A program made the translations under genes and the position numbers. DNA of 64,000 nucleotides from Siphlonurus alternatus (Eukaryota > Arthropoda > Insecta > Ephemeroptera > Siphlonuridae): NCBI GenBank assembly GCA_949825025.1, contig OX463778.1:51732829-51796828 (forward strand), in the 5' to 3' direction. The notes beneath the pieces were generated by a model, which saw only the letters and a program-made list of their open reading frames with translations, made no database searches and was not told where the DNA came from. Below, piece after piece: positions 11,201-24,415 of this stretch. The number at the start of each line of letters is the position of its first letter. The first letter of the stretch is position 1.

Positions 11201-14200
11201 TCTGAGGCCATTTTCCTCTTCCATATTCTAATGAGGGAGAAAATGCAGATGTGTTTCTGTCAAAGGAATCTCTCCTTCCTGTACTTGATCCTAACCCAAG
11301 TCCTAAACAAAAAAACAAAAAAAACAATTTTATTAATAAGAGATTTAATTATTTAAGTCTATATCGTGTTATGTGGGTGAGAAAAAAGGAAAAAAAGAAA
11401 AAGAAAGTGAAAATAAGAAAACAAAAAGAGAAAGTAACAGGCGGTACCTGTGCTGAGTGGGCCTAAGACGGCAGGAGAACCGATGGTTCCAAGAGAACTG
11501 TTTCCGTAAGTGGCAGCGGCCACTGCAGCAAGTGTTTGTTGTTGCTGTTGTTGTTGCTGCTGCTGCTGATTTTGTTGTTGCTGTTGTTGTTGTTGCTGCT
11601 GCTGCTGTGCCATGCCCAGAGTGCTGAAGCCCACCCCAGCCAGAGTTCCAGAGCCTACCACCGTAGTAGAGGGAGGGCAGCACCAACCAAGCAAAACAGA
11701 CACCAACCAACACAAGTCAGCCCGAAGTAATGTACAATCACCACACACAGAGAGCAGGAGGAGAGTCCGTGTCAATCAAGTTAGTCAATATATGTCTACG
11801 GCACACTCTTAGCTAGTCTAAAAATTAATAATAGTATTTAGTGAGAGAAAAATTCGTGCAACCGTCAAGTAAATATAAAATGCAATTTTTAATGCTTTTC
11901 TTGATGAGAAAGTTGCATTTTTACTCGCTTATGTATCAAATATTTTATTTACAGTATAATAATATTAGTTAGTGTTTACCGGGTATCTTTCAACATCATC
12001 ATTATTTACATATTTACAGATGTGTGTAGATATGACTATATTAAAGAAAAAATATTTCTATTGTGTATTATTATATTATTATGCTCACTAAGAAGATAAG
12101 CAAAAACATGCTTAAAGTACAATAGACGATATGACGGGTTAGTTCTACCTTGTTAGTTTCAACACAACAACATAGGTTAAAAAAAATATAAGCACCATAA
12201 ATTTAAATCACGAAAGTTTTTGTACATGGAATTTTTTATTTTTATTTATCAAGAAACACATTATCACACACAAACTATATATTAATACTGTATATCCTAC
12301 AGAGTTTTTGTCAACCACTAGATCTTACTTCAAACTTAGATTATATTAATTTTTTTATATTAATAAAATGCAAGCTATGTCCATATTAAGAATTGACCAA
12401 AGCACCACAAAGAACCAAGAGAATTTATAAGAGAAGGTCAAGTGTTTGGGGGCTAAACAATGTAAATTCTTAAACCGTGTCCAAAATTTCTCAACAGGTA
12501 TGATTTTTTGCAAAATTTATTAGTGAATTTTTACAATTTAAATGTAGAGAAATCAAATTTTGATCTACTTTTTTAAAATGAAAAAATATAATAAAACAAA
12601 AAATGGGTTACTGATTGCTTTGTGTGCTAAGCTCTATTAGGTTCCTACTGCCCAAGATTTTATAATAGCACTTAGGCACACGCAGCAAACAATATACCGG
12701 TGCTGTACATATCTAATTCAGTCCACCTGATAGTTTGGGTTGTAACTAACAGTCCGAGAGGAGAACACCCACCTCCAATTGGCGTACCACTGCCCGATGT
12801 TGAGGAGTAGAGGGAGGCAGGCTGTGCTGCGGAGTAGAGAGATGCGGGAGGCGTCTGAATGGACTGAGGTTGGCTGTTCATCAGACGTACACCACTCCCT
12901 GGGAAAATATACGTCTGGTCAGCTGAGGAATCTTCAAGATTACGAAACAAACAGAACAAAAAAATGTATTAATTAAATCTGAAAATATTGTAAAAAAAAT
13001 ATAAACCTCAGATTATTACTTCTCGTTACCTTATTTGCAATGAGTTAATTAAAATTTGCAATGAGTTAATTAAAATTAGCAATTGCAAGTAGAGAAAACG
13101 AGTTTCAGTAAATCATTATAAAAGGTTGAAGCTCACCTGCAGATCCAGGGTTAACAAGTACAGGGGCAGGGCTGACGAGACGCAGGGGTGTGGCATTGCT
13201 CAAGCCTCGCATGTTGCCCATTACTATTCCACCATTCTCGTGATAGTAAGCAGGTATCACATACTGGCCAGGAACCTGGGGGAAAAAGATTATCATAAAT
13301 AAATACCCTAATCAAATTAAATACTGAATATTTTGTAATTTATATATAATTTATAAGGTTATTATTTTAATTATTTCATACAATAATTATGTGGCTTTAG
13401 GAGTGTGACTTGCATTTCAATTTAAAAAGTGATATTATAACACATTATATTTTTAACCTGCTTTTGTTTTTATATATTCCCAGTGATTGGAAACAAGTGC
13501 CTACCTGAGTGAGACTGCCGCTGCTGTTGCTAATATCGCTCCCTCCGCTAGGGGTCAGGGGTCTCCTTTGCTGGGGCTGTTGTTGCTGCTGAGCTGCTGC
13601 TGCCGCTGCAGCCGCAGCTGCTTGAGGTTGCAGCAAACCCGCAGGGTACACTGGCCATGGTGCCATGCCATAGTATTGCGGTAGCACTGTCGGACCTGAC
13701 GAATAATACACAGAATGTAAGTAACTTATTTTGTTTTACATATACTGTGAACATGAAGATATTAATTTAACCGTGGTAAAATGTGAGTTACAAATTATCA
13801 TTGTTTTATTTTTAAGAGAACATGAGCTCAATAAAAACTTTAAGTTATTGGTAATTAAAGCTTGAGCAGTAAAATAATTCATCAAAGTTTAAATTTTAGA
13901 GAAAGTTACCTGGAATGAGTGTGCCAACATAGGGTTCTTGCGGATTGATCAAGTAGGCTCCGTTGGTGAACGCAGCTGGCGCAGCAAGTCCTGTGAACAC
14001 ACAGGAATCGTATGGTCACATGTACACACAGAGGTACTAATTACTTACTATGCTTTCAATAGTTTTAATTACAAATTGTTTCTGGCATAAGAAAAAAAGA
14101 TAACAGTTTCTGACACAAATCTGTTTTAAAAACAAACAACTATACAGTACAATGATTTACAGAAGAATACAATGTATACAGAATAATGTAAAAAGGACTT

Positions 14201-17200
14201 TAAGTAAACTGAAATTAGGCAATATTTACTCTAAAAATGATCAATTACTGATAAATTTATTTTTGTACACACAATATGATAATATAGCTACAACACATGG
14301 TAACATTCAATCAATAACATGAATTATGGAATTAAGAAGCAGAGAAGTATTTAAAAAATATCCTTTACTATTTCCGTCCCTCAGTAAAAATTTCCAATAC
14401 AAGGGTCTTATTTAATGAAGTTGGTGGAGTTGGTACTCACCGAGCTGCTGTTGTTGCTGCTGAGAGGCGAGGAACTGCTGTTGCTGGAGGAGCTGCAGCT
14501 GCTGAGGGGCCGTCTGCTGCTGGCTGCGGAACAACGCCTGGAACAAAAAGTAAATAACATTAGCATCCTGCAGGGTAAACGTCAAGTGTGTGTATAACAA
14601 TAATAAAAACTGGTTGAGAAGATGAAATACGTTTTTCGCAATAACCTTCAATATTTAAATTTCAAACGTTTGGTCTCTCCACCAGAAAATGTTGTAATGC
14701 TTGCTCATGATGTTTTTTAATTAATGGGTAAGTCATTGGACTCAATAATTTAAAATTGGAGATTGTAGAGGAAAACTAATAAAACTCCTAATTAAGTGAA
14801 CCTTTTTAGCACTATTACTTTAATTAATATTAGTTTTAAATAAATATATTGTAATTCCAACCAGAGTAACGAGAACAATCAATAGGTTTGTTTAACTGTA
14901 TAACTGCAGTATAGTTCTGTACTATATTTATTAATAGAATATTTATATTCATAGAAAGTTTTTTTAAAAAAAAATGGGATATTTGGAAAAGCGACACTGA
15001 ACAAGTTTCTATATTATAATAATACAACAGTTTCAAATTTTATTTGACATTAAATTTCTAAAAAAAAAAAAAAATAATAATAATGAAAAAATATATATAT
15101 TAGTTTCATTTAAACGTGATTTATGTACGCAAAAAAATATACCGTACAGTACAAATATCAGTTATCATATTTTCATGAAAAAAAAGTTAAGCAATAATTT
15201 GAAAATAGTTTATAATCTTTCAGGCAACCTTATTGAGAAATTTCCTCAGTTTATTATAATATACATGTATGACGAATGCATTTAGATGCAACTATCTAAT
15301 GACACATCATAAGTCATAACTAACAGAGAATGCAGCGGTAGACTATAATCATTGTGCGGGTTCATCACAAGATTGTTATGTTGTCTCGCGGGTAAATTGT
15401 CGCTAGATTGTGAGGTGAGTGAACTGCGTTACAGAGAAGACAGCAATCATCAGGGGGAAATCTGCTCGCTCTCCTCGGCCTTCTCGCATGCTGCAAGCCC
15501 GGCAGCGACGCACGCCAACTAGGGGTCACAGCGCTCGGCGTGCGCTGCCCTCGCACGTGACGAGAGCAAATCCGCGACTCCAAGGAAGTGAATTATCTTC
15601 CGGCAAAATGTACACGTGGGAAACTTTTAATAAGATAATCAAATGTAAACACACAGTTACGTCAACCTCATGGGAACTGTTAATTTGAGGGAAAAAAAAG
15701 CAAGTTTCAGTGAAGTTTATCGTCGTCACATCATTTCCGTTATTATGATTCACATAAAGCTGACATGAAGAAGTCACTGAAGTTGACGTTGTTTAATATT
15801 AAAAATTTTAATTCGTAAGACCAAAAAAAAATATTTTTGCCAATCTATACTTAGAAAAACGAAGGGAATTACGTAAATTGTCGTGCGCGCGTGTTTACAG
15901 AAGTTTTAAAAAGCTTTTAAGTTTTATTCCAGTTCTTAAGTAAACTTTGGAACAGTACGCTCGGTCCCTTACTAGTAAAGGGATCTTGGCTCGGTCTAGA
16001 CAAATTCTGACATTTTAGAATCGTTCAATTCATATAAGTTCATTGCAAGCCTCTACTAAAAAATCATTAAAATCCATGCAGTTAATTTTTAATTTATTTA
16101 TAATGACTGTTCAATTTGAAATACACATAAAACACATTATAATAATAACAAAGTCAAATATATGATCATGAGTTACAGAGTAAATTCTCGAGAAACTAAA
16201 TTACCAATAAAGATTGCAGTGTTAAAATATTCTACGTTATGTATGTCATAATATTCAGCTCCGACAATATTATTTTATATTAATAGACACACGCTGTGAT
16301 ATCAAACTGTTTAGTACAAATTTATGGCTCTTTAGCTATGACAAGTCTGGCGCCACCGCCGTGTTTAGAACAAAGATGATGACACAAAAACTTTACATTT
16401 ATTCAGCTCGTCTACAATATCAGCAGACGAGTCTAAATTTCTATGCACGATCACTCTTTAGAAACTAGACACTACCAAGAATACAAACAAAAATTGACGA
16501 TCCTTTTAACAACAATCAGAACATAAGAAGAATAATAAAATAGTTACATTTATAAAAACAATGACTGTATATTAATCATGACATAATAACAAACGTTATA
16601 CGAATGTAAAAGACATAAAATTTATATTTAGAAACAAAATATTTGAAATTTGATATTATATAAAATTAAAAGAGAGGTAGCAATCCATTTCATGGTATCG
16701 ATGATTGGTTTGGCAGACCTAAGTAACCCACATAGAGATAAGTGCATCTCTAGTGTGGGGAAGCTCCTCGCGTGCTGTTATGGGCAATGCGACGCAGCAG
16801 GGGCCACACCTAGCGGCCCCGCCCTATCGGACACTAGGAAGGCAACTCATCCCTGTGCACGCGAGCTGGGGGTGGGGCTGCACTTGCCACTAATGTGCCT
16901 CGCTCGTTCGTTCAGACAGCGGCCACACCATTAACTTGGCTCCTCTACCTCGCCCCTGATAGAAAATAAGTCTAATGGTTACCCAGCCACCGCGTCTTCA
17001 CCGTAGCACAGAACATAATAGCCTAACAGAGAGGCCTCGTTATTTAAAAAATAAATGTTTTACTATGGGTTTTAAATTCATCAATAATGATAAACTCACT
17101 TTCTATATTCAAACTATATTTTTTCTTTGTCTTATATATTGAGTTATATAAAAATGTATATTAAATATTATAATGTAACTACAGTTATGTTCACGTATAA

Positions 17201-20200
17201 AAATTTACAGCATAGCCCAAGTGTTAACAAGTACCGCAATCTTTTATAAATATAAAATGACATCATTTTAAGCATTTCATTGTAAATGCTATATCAAACT
17301 ATTAAACCACACAAACAAACAAAAAAGAGTCTATAGCCTATCTTATAATCTTTACGAGTAATAAAAATAATACCATTAAGAAAGTAAATATTAGGGAAGA
17401 AAGCATTATAGATCACGTGACTGGGGGGTATGACGTCATTCGTCTCCTCAAAATCTGGAGCAGAACGCGGGTGCATCAGTCTCGGTATTTGCATGCATGG
17501 CGCGTGGGTGAGCGTGGTTGCGGGATTACATCATACACACCATACAAGTACACAGCCTGTAATACAACATGATAGTATCACGTGCACTTTCTGCGGGCAT
17601 CGTAATGTTTTTCCAGCAATGCAGTCAGAATTTTAATTAAAAAAGTGTCCTACAAATAACAAACAGATCACTGTTGTGTATATTAGAAAATCCAGTGTTG
17701 ACCTAATGTTACAATATAGCATGCAGTATTTTTTTATTCTATCCCTGTCTTAGTTAAGTATAATTAGTTTTTAATTCTCTAGTATATCTAATAGTGATAA
17801 ATTGAACTTTAAATTAATCTTACTTTTTATAAATAGGTTTTTCAATATATCATGATAAAAGTTTGCAATTTTATTTGATCAATTGAGCTTTCCTCGCTTA
17901 AATTCTAAATCTAATCTTTTATGGTTAAAAAGAGGACAAAAAAAAAATATCGATTTTATAAGCTAGACTAGTGTTAATCACGATAGCTCATCAAGAGGAG
18001 CACTAACTCGATCAGTATGCAGCTGTGTGGCTCTTGTTTGGGTTACTTTGCGATGACGTGAGAGCCAGCTGCAATCAACTCCTCGGGAAGAAGCCATTTC
18101 TCCTGTGACGTCCACTCAGCTTCGCACACTTTCAGATAATCCCCGCCCTCAACACTGCATCCATCATCATCCTCGAGCAAGTCATGGTTATCCGGACACC
18201 AGTTTAATATAGCACCCAAGGTTGACTTTATACAGGTTAAGCCACCGATTGGACCAATGTTAAAGGGCTTAGCCAATCACGTTCAAGTATTTTTGGCCAC
18301 ATCGTACCGCGAAATTTTGAATGCGCCCATCATGCAATGCTATTTTTGAAATTTCGCGGTGCAATGGGGCCTGAAAATTTACCGAAATTGACGCACGAAA
18401 TGCGTGCGTGTCTTAACCTGTATAAAGGAACGTTGATAGCACCATGCGCTTACTTTATTATAGTACTGCAACTGCACCGATATCATATGAATATATCGCA
18501 AAAATGTACTTATTTATGAGTCAGTATAATATAGCTGAGAATATCATTTATCATGAATATAAATATTAAAAAATATACATTATCCATATATTATTTTTAT
18601 ATAAAAAAAATGTGTACTGCAAAATTGAAACACCGTTTAAACGTTGATAATAAAAAAGGGTTATTAACCTATATAATTATATAATACTGATATATACAGA
18701 AAGTTAATTATAAAACATGACTTAATGCAAAATATATAATATAAAAAAAACTATAATTACTTTTATGGCAACTAGAGCAAAAATTAATACAGTATGATAG
18801 AAATAATTTTCTTATTTAATTTTATCTTAAAAAATAATAAAATAATGAAAAATATACAATAATTTCAGCAATTTTAATTAAAAAGTAAAATGTATGGTAT
18901 ATCACGATGAGATCTAAATTCAGATCGTGATCAACGTCGGTCAGTTCAGTCGGGCGTATCAAATCATCCACGAATGTCGCGTATCGCGGGGGCAGCATCG
19001 TGCATCATTCCTTCCAGCTTTTCACGGCCAAGGTCGGTGAACTCCTCTGCGCAGCGTCACGAAAATCCTCAACATAACAATGCTGAGAAGCAGCGAGCTG
19101 GCTGAGGGAACATCAAGTACCCAGCCTACCGTTACGACGCTTGAGCAGCCAGCGATCTCAAGACAACACGTTAAATGTCTGTAATGGAGACCACAACAAT
19201 TATGGTGTTTTATTTCAGTACAATAAAGTTCCTACTTTTTTTTTTTTTACTTCCTATTGTCACACAACTACGCGTATAATTAAAAATAATTAAGACTACA
19301 AAAAACAAAGTTTACTAAGAATGAAAGGTCGCATTTAATTACTCACTTCACTTTTTTTGGGGGGAAAGGGAGGTATATTTTATATATCCTGTAGATACAT
19401 TTTTCATAACAATAATTGTATAAAATTTACATAACTTTCCATTGAAGTTATTACGGTAATTGTTAACAATAACGGTGGTGAGAAAGTACAAGAATCTCTC
19501 GCCCACTCTTCGTGTTTTTTTTTACATTTGCTCGTGATGTTATTTTCATTTTCACATTGAGATACGCACTGATTGGCAGGCAAGTTTCCTTTATGGATAA
19601 TACCGATCGGTCCAGACTGAATAACAAGCATTCTTAGCCTAACAACAATTGACTCAAGTATGATAACGATTATTTAATAACAGAAAGAATAATTTATAAC
19701 TTTATATATTAGTACTTTGTATAAAGATATTAGCCTGGGGATATTTTTTACACGCATACATTGTTAATTTAAAGTAATTTTATATTCAATTGTTCCCAGA
19801 TATTGTATTTTACTCTCTTTTTATTTTATAAAGTTTATCCAATAGAGATTACAAAATAAAGTATTGTTATATAAAATAAAAAAGTAGGTCTTTATTAGTC
19901 TTTATATTAAAAATACAAATAATAATAAATTAATATGAAACGGGAACGAATTGAGAGAACGCTTTCTTATATTTTTAGATTAGAGAAATGTAGTTAAAAT
20001 TATTATATCTGCAAACATTTAACAGAACTTAAAAGTTTAACAAATTTTGAGCCATAAAAAGGAGTAACTTAATTAAAACAATGTCAGTGATGTAATAAAA
20101 TAAGAACTCAAGTGTTATTATTATCTCAGAGGCAACAAGAGATACTTTTGAAACAATTTTTGGAATTTTTAATACAACATGCGAGTGGGTGGTCTCTATG

Positions 20201-23200
20201 GTATATAACATTGAATTTTTCTCAGTGAAGGACGTAAAATTTTTCCTTGACTTATTCCAGGTTTGCGCCTGCAGCAGGTCGACGCACCGCCTCGCGCTAG
20301 TGCAAGCGCGGAGCGTGAAGCGTGGCAAAACGTTCGCCACGAGCACAACGCTGCTGACAAGAGCAGGAACGCTATACTGAGGGACACCCCACCACTACCT
20401 TGACTGGCTGATTCACTTGGCGTGCCTTAGCTTGGGGGCGATGACTGCCGGGACCATCAGATTTACACAATCACGAGCAAACTTGCTAAAACTCTGTGTC
20501 TCAAGGTCTTTTAACTACCATTCCCATGGGTATATTATGAGGAAGGGGGGTCGATAGTCTGCAATTGTTCAGCTACATAGAACACAAAGTGTAAGAATAA
20601 GTTGCTGTTTATATACATTTTTTTTATCAGTTGTTTGGTTTACTGAGAAGAGCTTTTTAAGACATCTGCAATCAATTAATGAAGGTCAATACATTAAGAG
20701 ATTTAGCAATGAGATATAACCGACAAAAAGACTTCCGACAATTTTATATTCTTAGTACTCTTTTGCTGCTTTATTTGAGACAGTAGTTGTTGGTGTACAG
20801 ATAACTTCTTTTCATTTAATTTAATTAATTTACCAAGAGTTGTGCATGGAACGCCAGATGTCACAACTTTGCTCGCTATCAAAAATGCCCGTCGTCGCCG
20901 ATTCTTCAAGTGATATTAAGCGACGCACACATAGAGGGTATTATATAATATTATTTGTAAGACCCGCCTTCATCTTACTAATGCTTTAACACCTACCAGG
21001 AGACTAATAGAAAGGGAAAATGGAAAGATTATGTAACCAAACGAATTGAATAGAAGGGATTTGAGAAAGACGAGAACTATGATGATATGAGTTATGATGA
21101 AGCTTTTTACCAAAGATTTTTTCCCCTACTAGAAGGATGAAAATCTTTCTATTTGAATATGTCTGTCTAAAAAACTTTTAAACAGTTTTGTATGAATAAC
21201 GTTGAAAGCAAACGATGAGTAAGAAGAGGGAGTGAGGAGGGGAAATGAAAGAGGGGGAAAAAATCCCGACGATATTATTACTTCTGGAAAATCATCAAAT
21301 CAAATGAGTTTGCAAAGAAAATATTTATTATTTTTATATGTTCACTAAGATGGTAGGAAAGACACAAAACACCAGATCAATAACTTAAAAGCCTTGTAAT
21401 TTAATGAGTAAAAAGATATAAAATAAAAATATGTAAGGATGATGAAGTTTAGAATTTATTTTTTTGACGAAGGTAAAAAAATTCACGTTCATTAAAATCA
21501 GCATGGTACGTTGTATATATACAGTTTCGTAACTTTGATGTCTATCCCTGGACAAGCAAACTTGGTTTAAAATATTTTTATTTTGTTCAGAAGATTTCTC
21601 ATTCATTCCTTCGTATACCTACCACTCTAGAAATCATGATTAAGACAGAAAATGAAGCTCTTGCAATAAAAATTGTCATAAAACTAAAAATCTGTTGTTT
21701 CTCTTCAAAATACAAACGATGTTTACAGTTTAACATTGCTTGATCCTCATAGCAATAATTAAATAATTTTATACATGAGAAATATGAAACTAATATTAAT
21801 AAAATTAGTGAAGAAAAAAAAAAATAAATATACAAAAATGTATGTATCGTAAAATAAAAATCAGTCTTCCAAAGACAAAAGAATATAACATTACTATACG
21901 AATCAATGTAATAATACCCTTTTAAAATTTCATCACAGTTGGCAAGCCACATAAAAGTATTATAACATTTTACCACATAGCTTTGGTTTAAAGAGAATGA
22001 AAAAGATTTTACTGCGATTTGAGTTGATGATCATGATGATTGTGGTGTAGGAAGAAGGGAGGTGGAGGTTCGTGATCGGTCGAAGAGGGAAAATGCCTCG
22101 CCCATCTCGCTCGATGATCTATCATTCCCCCGACTCACGCGAGCAATGACGGACGGGCTAACCAATCTCGCAGCCGATTGTCCAGCACCACCCGCAGACG
22201 CAATGACGGATGATCTCTAAACGTAATAAGAGACGCTGCATCTCAAACAAATCGCTGCTGCCTCCACCCCGACGATATTATAAGTGACAGCACCTCCCTC
22301 TTTTCATTATCTCATCGACGCATCAAATAGAGCAGAGAAAAACATCATCAAAATCAACGTCGTCGATATACTAAATTTTATTCTACCTTCAAATGTGATC
22401 ATTATTTTCATGAAAGGATTGCATGTTCGCGGTCCCTTTGTAATACTCTGTGACTAAAGCGCATCTGCATTTTCTTTGTAATCAAATGGCAATGAGGTTG
22501 TATAACTTGTAATAATAATAGTAACGATGTGATCGATTTTATATATATTTTGTTAAAAGACTCGATCTTCAAAAGTTGAAAAGCATTGATTTGACATGGT
22601 AAATTGAAATTAATGATGCGTGTGGTTTCATATAAAATTTAATACTTTTTTATTGATCTCTTATAACAATACCGATGATCAGTGCTTACATATTACAATA
22701 CTGTTTGTGTTTTTTTCTCTAATGTATGATTTTTTTTTTTTTCACTCCCCTGTGAGAACGAAGCGTTAAAAATTTAGGTTTATGTCAGGTGTATGATAAC
22801 AAGTATAACACTTGTATATTAAAAGTCGTTGTAATACATTTAATACGATGTAGAATTCTAAATAATGTGTTCTTTGCTAGTCAGTTAAAAAAGTTGCATA
22901 CATTGCAAAATGTCTGAAATGATTAGTGTGTCACTGTATCCTGGTACAACGAGGCAAAAAAAAAAAAAAAAAAAGCCCGTAAGCAAATGTAAAAAAAAAA
23001 AAATGTTACAATAGAGAAACAAAGCTTATAAATGACAAAAATACTGAGCAACTTTTACATTATAGAACTTCAGTTTTACTATAATGTATACAAAGAGAGG
23101 ATATTATAATATTTAAATAAACAACAAGTACAAGAATTTATAAAGTAGGGCTTATTTATAATTATTATTTCAGTAAAGATTAAAGCAGAATATATAATTG

Positions 23201-24382
23201 TAAGGAAACAGAAAGCTACGTGGATGTTTCGATTGTTGTACCGAAGAGCAAAAGGCGGGCGAAGTGGGAGGAGCTAAAGTCACGTGTAGCCGTGAGGTCC
23301 CCGTCCCAAGGTAAGAAAATAAAACAGGTATCCGGTTCTGACCCCTAAAACATGGAGAACCCTGGGGTTACTGCTTCTGTGTAACTATCAAGGTACTACT
23401 TGAGACTCACTAGTAGCCAGCTAGCTAGTAGGTAGCTCGAGGATATACAGTACCCAGTCTCCCAGCGACACCTCTTGTGCACGAACATACTTGACAAACG
23501 TAAATAACCTTTAGAAACAAAATAAGCTGCTTCTCGTAATGAGCATGACATATATGAATTCGCTTTCTATATATAATATGTAAAACGAAGGTTTTTATAT
23601 ATAAGAGTAATTTTCAAACTAATATTTTTAAAAAAATTCTTTTACTCCATCGTTATTTTTTGTAAAGATATATTTACAGCACTCAGAACTTACTGAAAGC
23701 ACACAGTGGTAATAAACCATTGACATATGCTTACACTGAAATTCAATTTCTCTCTTATTCATAACAGGGTACATAAGTTATACTAATTAACTTTATGCCT
23801 TCCTGCCAACCGAGGAAAAAAAAAAAATATAAAGTAAACGCAACCTGTTAGGCATACAAGCCTCACGGGTTGCATAACCTCATAACTATTGTCACAAATT
23901 TAATGGCGCTCGCATTTTATAGCCGCTAATAAGACACGCTCAATATATTTTAATGGGCGATTTAGGACAAAAGTAGTAAAAATTCTTATGACTACAACAG
24001 ATTTTACGTATATAGAATGCTGAAAATGTATAACTTGCAAAAATAATGCAGGTCCTCCCATAATAAAAATATAACGTCAATATGCAGCAAGAATAAAATC
24101 TTCCCGAAATACCTATACAAGAGCCTTAACTGAAGTAAAACACACGTTATAAGGTTCGACCACCTTGAAAAATGCTGCCATGACTGTTTTTAGCACCGAG
24201 TTAGCACTCCATGTTAACCAAACAGCTATCACAGCAAATTTTCCATTTTGCATGCAGCAGGACGGAACCTTATAAAGGTATGTTAAAAATTCTTAGCATG
24301 TTACTTTTAAAAAAAAACATCGATTTTTTTATGGATACCAAATTACCCATATTGACATTTTAACCTCACATAATGTCATATA

Positions 24383-24415
<33 letters not shown>

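Noticed and set aside
11536..11730. Poly-leucine open frame on the plus strand
   Set aside because: Antisense of the pumilio polyglutamine exon.
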